Source: Thermoplasmata archaeon (GTDB lineage: Archaea; Thermoplasmatota; Thermoplasmata; Methanomassiliicoccales; Methanomethylophilaceae). From it: 44,700 nucleotides of DNA. The stretch's first letter is position 1. Every line of letters starts with the position of its first letter. The DNA is taken from contig SUSZ01000015.1 of assembly GCA_015063165.1 (NCBI GenBank), positions 1-44,700 on the forward strand, written 5' to 3'. Below, in pieces: positions 43,386 through 44,700 of the stretch. A model generated the notes under the pieces. The model worked only from the letters and a program-made list of their open reading frames with translations. It had not been told where the DNA came from and made no database searches. A program made the position numbers and the translations under genes.

Positions 43386-43430
43386 AATATTTAAATTTTG
43401 GTTAGACTAAATATTTTTAGAATATCCTAA
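43386..43430 (-). promoter_or_regulatory. Promoter and candidate operators of the NifH-NifD fusion
   Basis: TATA AATATTTAAAT (43386-43396) gives a nearly leaderless mRNA. Just upstream on the plus strand lie GGTTAGACTAAATAT (43400-43414), 13/15 identical to a site before the flavodoxin gene, and TTTAG-AATATC-CTAA (43416-43430). TTAG/CTAA arms resemble DtxR-type metal regulator sites; this is an inference. Confidence 0.5.
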
Positions 43431-43598
43431 TAGTTTTTAGTTTATCGACAAACCAAATATCGGATTACCATGAAGAAGATTCACTAGTTTATAACTAAAT
43501 ATATCAATTATGTAATAAAAATTTAAATAATGATTATAAATGCCATTATTTACAATTAATTCAAAAATAATTATTATAAAAAGTTTTAGATAGGTCCA
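43431..43598. other. AT-rich spacer between fusion and flavodoxin genes
   Basis: No gene is seen. An AAATAATG / CATTATTT hairpin (43525-43532 and 43544-43551) lies beyond the flavodoxin stop and may end that transcript. A further ACTAAATATAT stretch near 43494-43504 recalls the promoter motif. Confidence 0.4.
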
Positions 43599-44144
43599 TT
43601 ATGCATCCATCCAACGGCTTCTTGCAAGCCAGCGCTTCACCGAATCTCCGCACGACTTCACGTCCGTGCCGCGGATGGGCAGGCCTTCAGCGATGTTAGC
43701 ACCAGGTGCGCAGGTCGCTATCATCTCGACGCTGGTTCCCATGCCACTCCCTTCATTGGTACATAGGGGATGTATGGTCTTCCCTTCCCAGCTGTTCCTC
43801 TCTAGGAACGTCGCCACTGGCATCGGGATGGTCCCGCACCAGTTTGGATAGCACAGATAGACGTCATCGTATCCCGAGATATCCGGACAAGACCTGAGCG
43901 CCGGGCGATGAGACTCGACCCATTCCTTCTTAGCACGCTCCACCTGGCCCCGGTATTTCCTGGAGTACAGGTCCTTGGGGACTATCTCCATAGACAGACA
44001 GTCGAGCTCCATTGACAAAATGGTGGCAGCAACCTTGGTATTCCCCGGATCGCGCTCCTCGTACTTTCCGTTCACATATGTTTCTCCGGGCACGGAGAAG
44101 AAAACCACGCAGCGCGATCCTTTTCCAGAGGTTACATCCATCAT
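43599..44144 (-). CDS. Flavodoxin-like protein
   Basis: A 181-residue flavodoxin fold. The N-terminal strand is RCVVFFSVPGETYVNGKYEE, where the usual phosphate loop TxTGxT is modified to SVPGETYVNG. The central block YDDVYLCYPNWCGTIPMPVATFLE and the following GKTIHPLCTNEGSGMG are typical of the flavodoxin_4 group, binding the FMN ring. It could supply low-potential electrons to the NifH half of the fusion next door, as flavodoxins do for nitrogenase. It has its own promoter, and a 234-nt spacer separates it from the fusion gene. Ends in TAA. Confidence 0.85.
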   Translation of the reverse strand: MMDVTSGKGSRCVVFFSVPGETYVNGKYEERDPGNTKVAATILSMELDCLSMEIVPKDLYSRKYRGQVERAKKEWVESHRPALRSCPDISGYDDVYLCYPNWCGTIPMPVATFLERNSWEGKTIHPLCTNEGSGMGTSVEMIATCAPGANIAEGLPIRGTDVKSCGDSVKRWLARSRWMDA

Positions 44145-44145
44145 A

Positions 44146-44188
44146 TTTAGGAGGAACTAAATTATATTTATTTATATTTAGTCAATCC
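44146..44188 (-). promoter_or_regulatory. Flavodoxin promoter with shared operator motifs
   Basis: TTTAG-GAGGAA-CTAAA (44146-44161) lies between the TATA-like A/T stretch (44161-44173) and the ATG at 44144. GGATTGACTAAATAT (minus strand, 44188-44174) lies upstream of the TATA and matches the fusion promoter site at 13 of 15 bases. The A/T block could also drive a transcript on the plus strand into 44205 onward. Confidence 0.5.
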
Positions 44189-44700
44189 TTAATATCCAAC
44201 GTCGGTCAGGCTTGGGACGAAATAGAATGCGACTCTGCTAGCAGAGGTTCCGAGGGCCTCCTCTGACGAATCGTGCTACGGCATCAAGATCCCATTTTCC
44301 CTGAAAAGGGTCCCTCTCGTAAAAACGAGCAAGCCTCTCTGCCGATCCTCAGTTTCGAATCGCATCCCCCTCATGTCTCCGCGGAGATAGCAGCTCTGAA
44401 GGAGGAGGACAGCCCCTCCCCTTAACTGTGTTGGACATGGAGGCTCGTACAAATCTGGGAGGGAACGGATACAGGACGCTCATGGCCAGATCGCCAAGGA
44501 ACGACGGCGCGCCCGTTGCAAACATAGGGACGACAGAAACCAGACAAGCTGGATAAGGCGTTTTGGATGCCAGAAGACTGTGTGTAACAACCTCCATTGA
44601 AGTATCGACCCGGAAACAACCGCTAGACAAATGTCCATCAGATCCCCGAGGTCATGTGCTTCAGAATCAGTCCCCTGTGAATAGCATAAAGAGCGTACCT
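44189..44700. other. Non-coding stretch with many hairpins, possible structured RNA
   Basis: This is about half a kilobase without a frame of convincing coding character. It is richer in GC than the spacers around it and contains several stems: CTCTGCTAGCAGAG (44233-44246, perfect palindrome), CCCT/AGGG with loop GAAA (near 44310), CTCGT/ACGAG with loop AAAA (near 44326) and TCTCCGCGGAGA (44376-44387, perfect palindrome). A TATA-like TTTATATTTA (44171-44180) upstream would fit a plus-strand start near 44205. I could not assign it to RNase P RNA, SRP RNA, rRNA or tRNA. The window ends within it. Confidence 0.35.

Noticed and set aside
44400-44560. RNase P or SRP RNA gene
   Set aside because: Only one short phrase (ACGACAGAA) resembles RNase P RNA; the conserved GAGGAAAGUCC-type and other segments are missing. 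No SRP helix 8 motif was found.
44349-44630. Minus-strand frame of 93 codons near the right edge
   Set aside because: It starts with TTG (or an internal ATG), has no ribosome binding site, shows no family phrases and runs through the hairpins; composition does not look like the neighbouring genes.

Overview
The window looks like a methanogenic archaeon of the Thermoplasmata line, most likely Methanomassiliicoccales (inferred from gene content; no rRNA was available to test it). The support is: promoters with a TATA box about 25 nt before the start codon and often no Shine-Dalgarno; an archaeal AspRS; a 2-amino-3,7-dideoxy-heptulosonate synthase; the methanogen homocysteine module (DUF39, NIL-ferredoxin, UPF0280); an Hjc-type resolvase; a C/D box sRNA; and one in-frame amber codon that appears to be read through. 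Every protein gene I could check ends in TGA or TAA, and the only TAG met in frame lies inside a gene.

Layout. 0.2-7.5 kb is a DNA-processing island: a DEDDh exonuclease, a zinc-ribbon membrane protein, a degenerate exonuclease paralogue, and an AddB/AddA-like helicase-nuclease pair. 7.5-13.9 kb holds a P-type cation ATPase, three small genes, a hotdog thioesterase and exonuclease VII (xseA-xseB). 13.9-24.35 kb is a class I chelatase island: two CobN-type large subunits (minus strand) diverge from a ChlI/ChlD-type AAA+ pair (plus strand). 24.4-26.8 kb encodes a coiled-coil protein with ten beta-type repeats. A 630-bp AT-rich spacer with strong hairpins then precedes the aromatic-pathway aldolase gene. 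28.3-30.5 kb carries the homocysteine/sulfide assimilation trio, followed by a C/D box sRNA, an Hjc-like nuclease and aspS.

32.8-44.1 kb is the most interesting part, all on the minus strand: a flavodoxin, a single polypeptide fusing a NifH-type reductase to a NifD-type subunit, a separate NifK/E-type subunit, two FecCD/BtuC-type permeases, a very large anchored substrate-binding protein with dockerin-like, BIG2 and four novel repeat domains, and the ABC ATPase. The cysteines for the NifH cluster and most of those for the P-cluster-type site are kept, while the FeMo-cofactor cysteine is not seen. I infer a reductase of the nitrogenase superfamily acting on an imported or cofactor-like substrate, not a nitrogenase. 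Three promoters in this cluster share an inverted repeat TTTAG-N6-CTAAA (one or two mismatches), suggesting common, perhaps metal-responsive, control. The chelatase island in the same window makes a tetrapyrrole link conceivable, but nothing in the sequence proves it.

The last 0.5 kb has no convincing protein gene and may hold a structured RNA.
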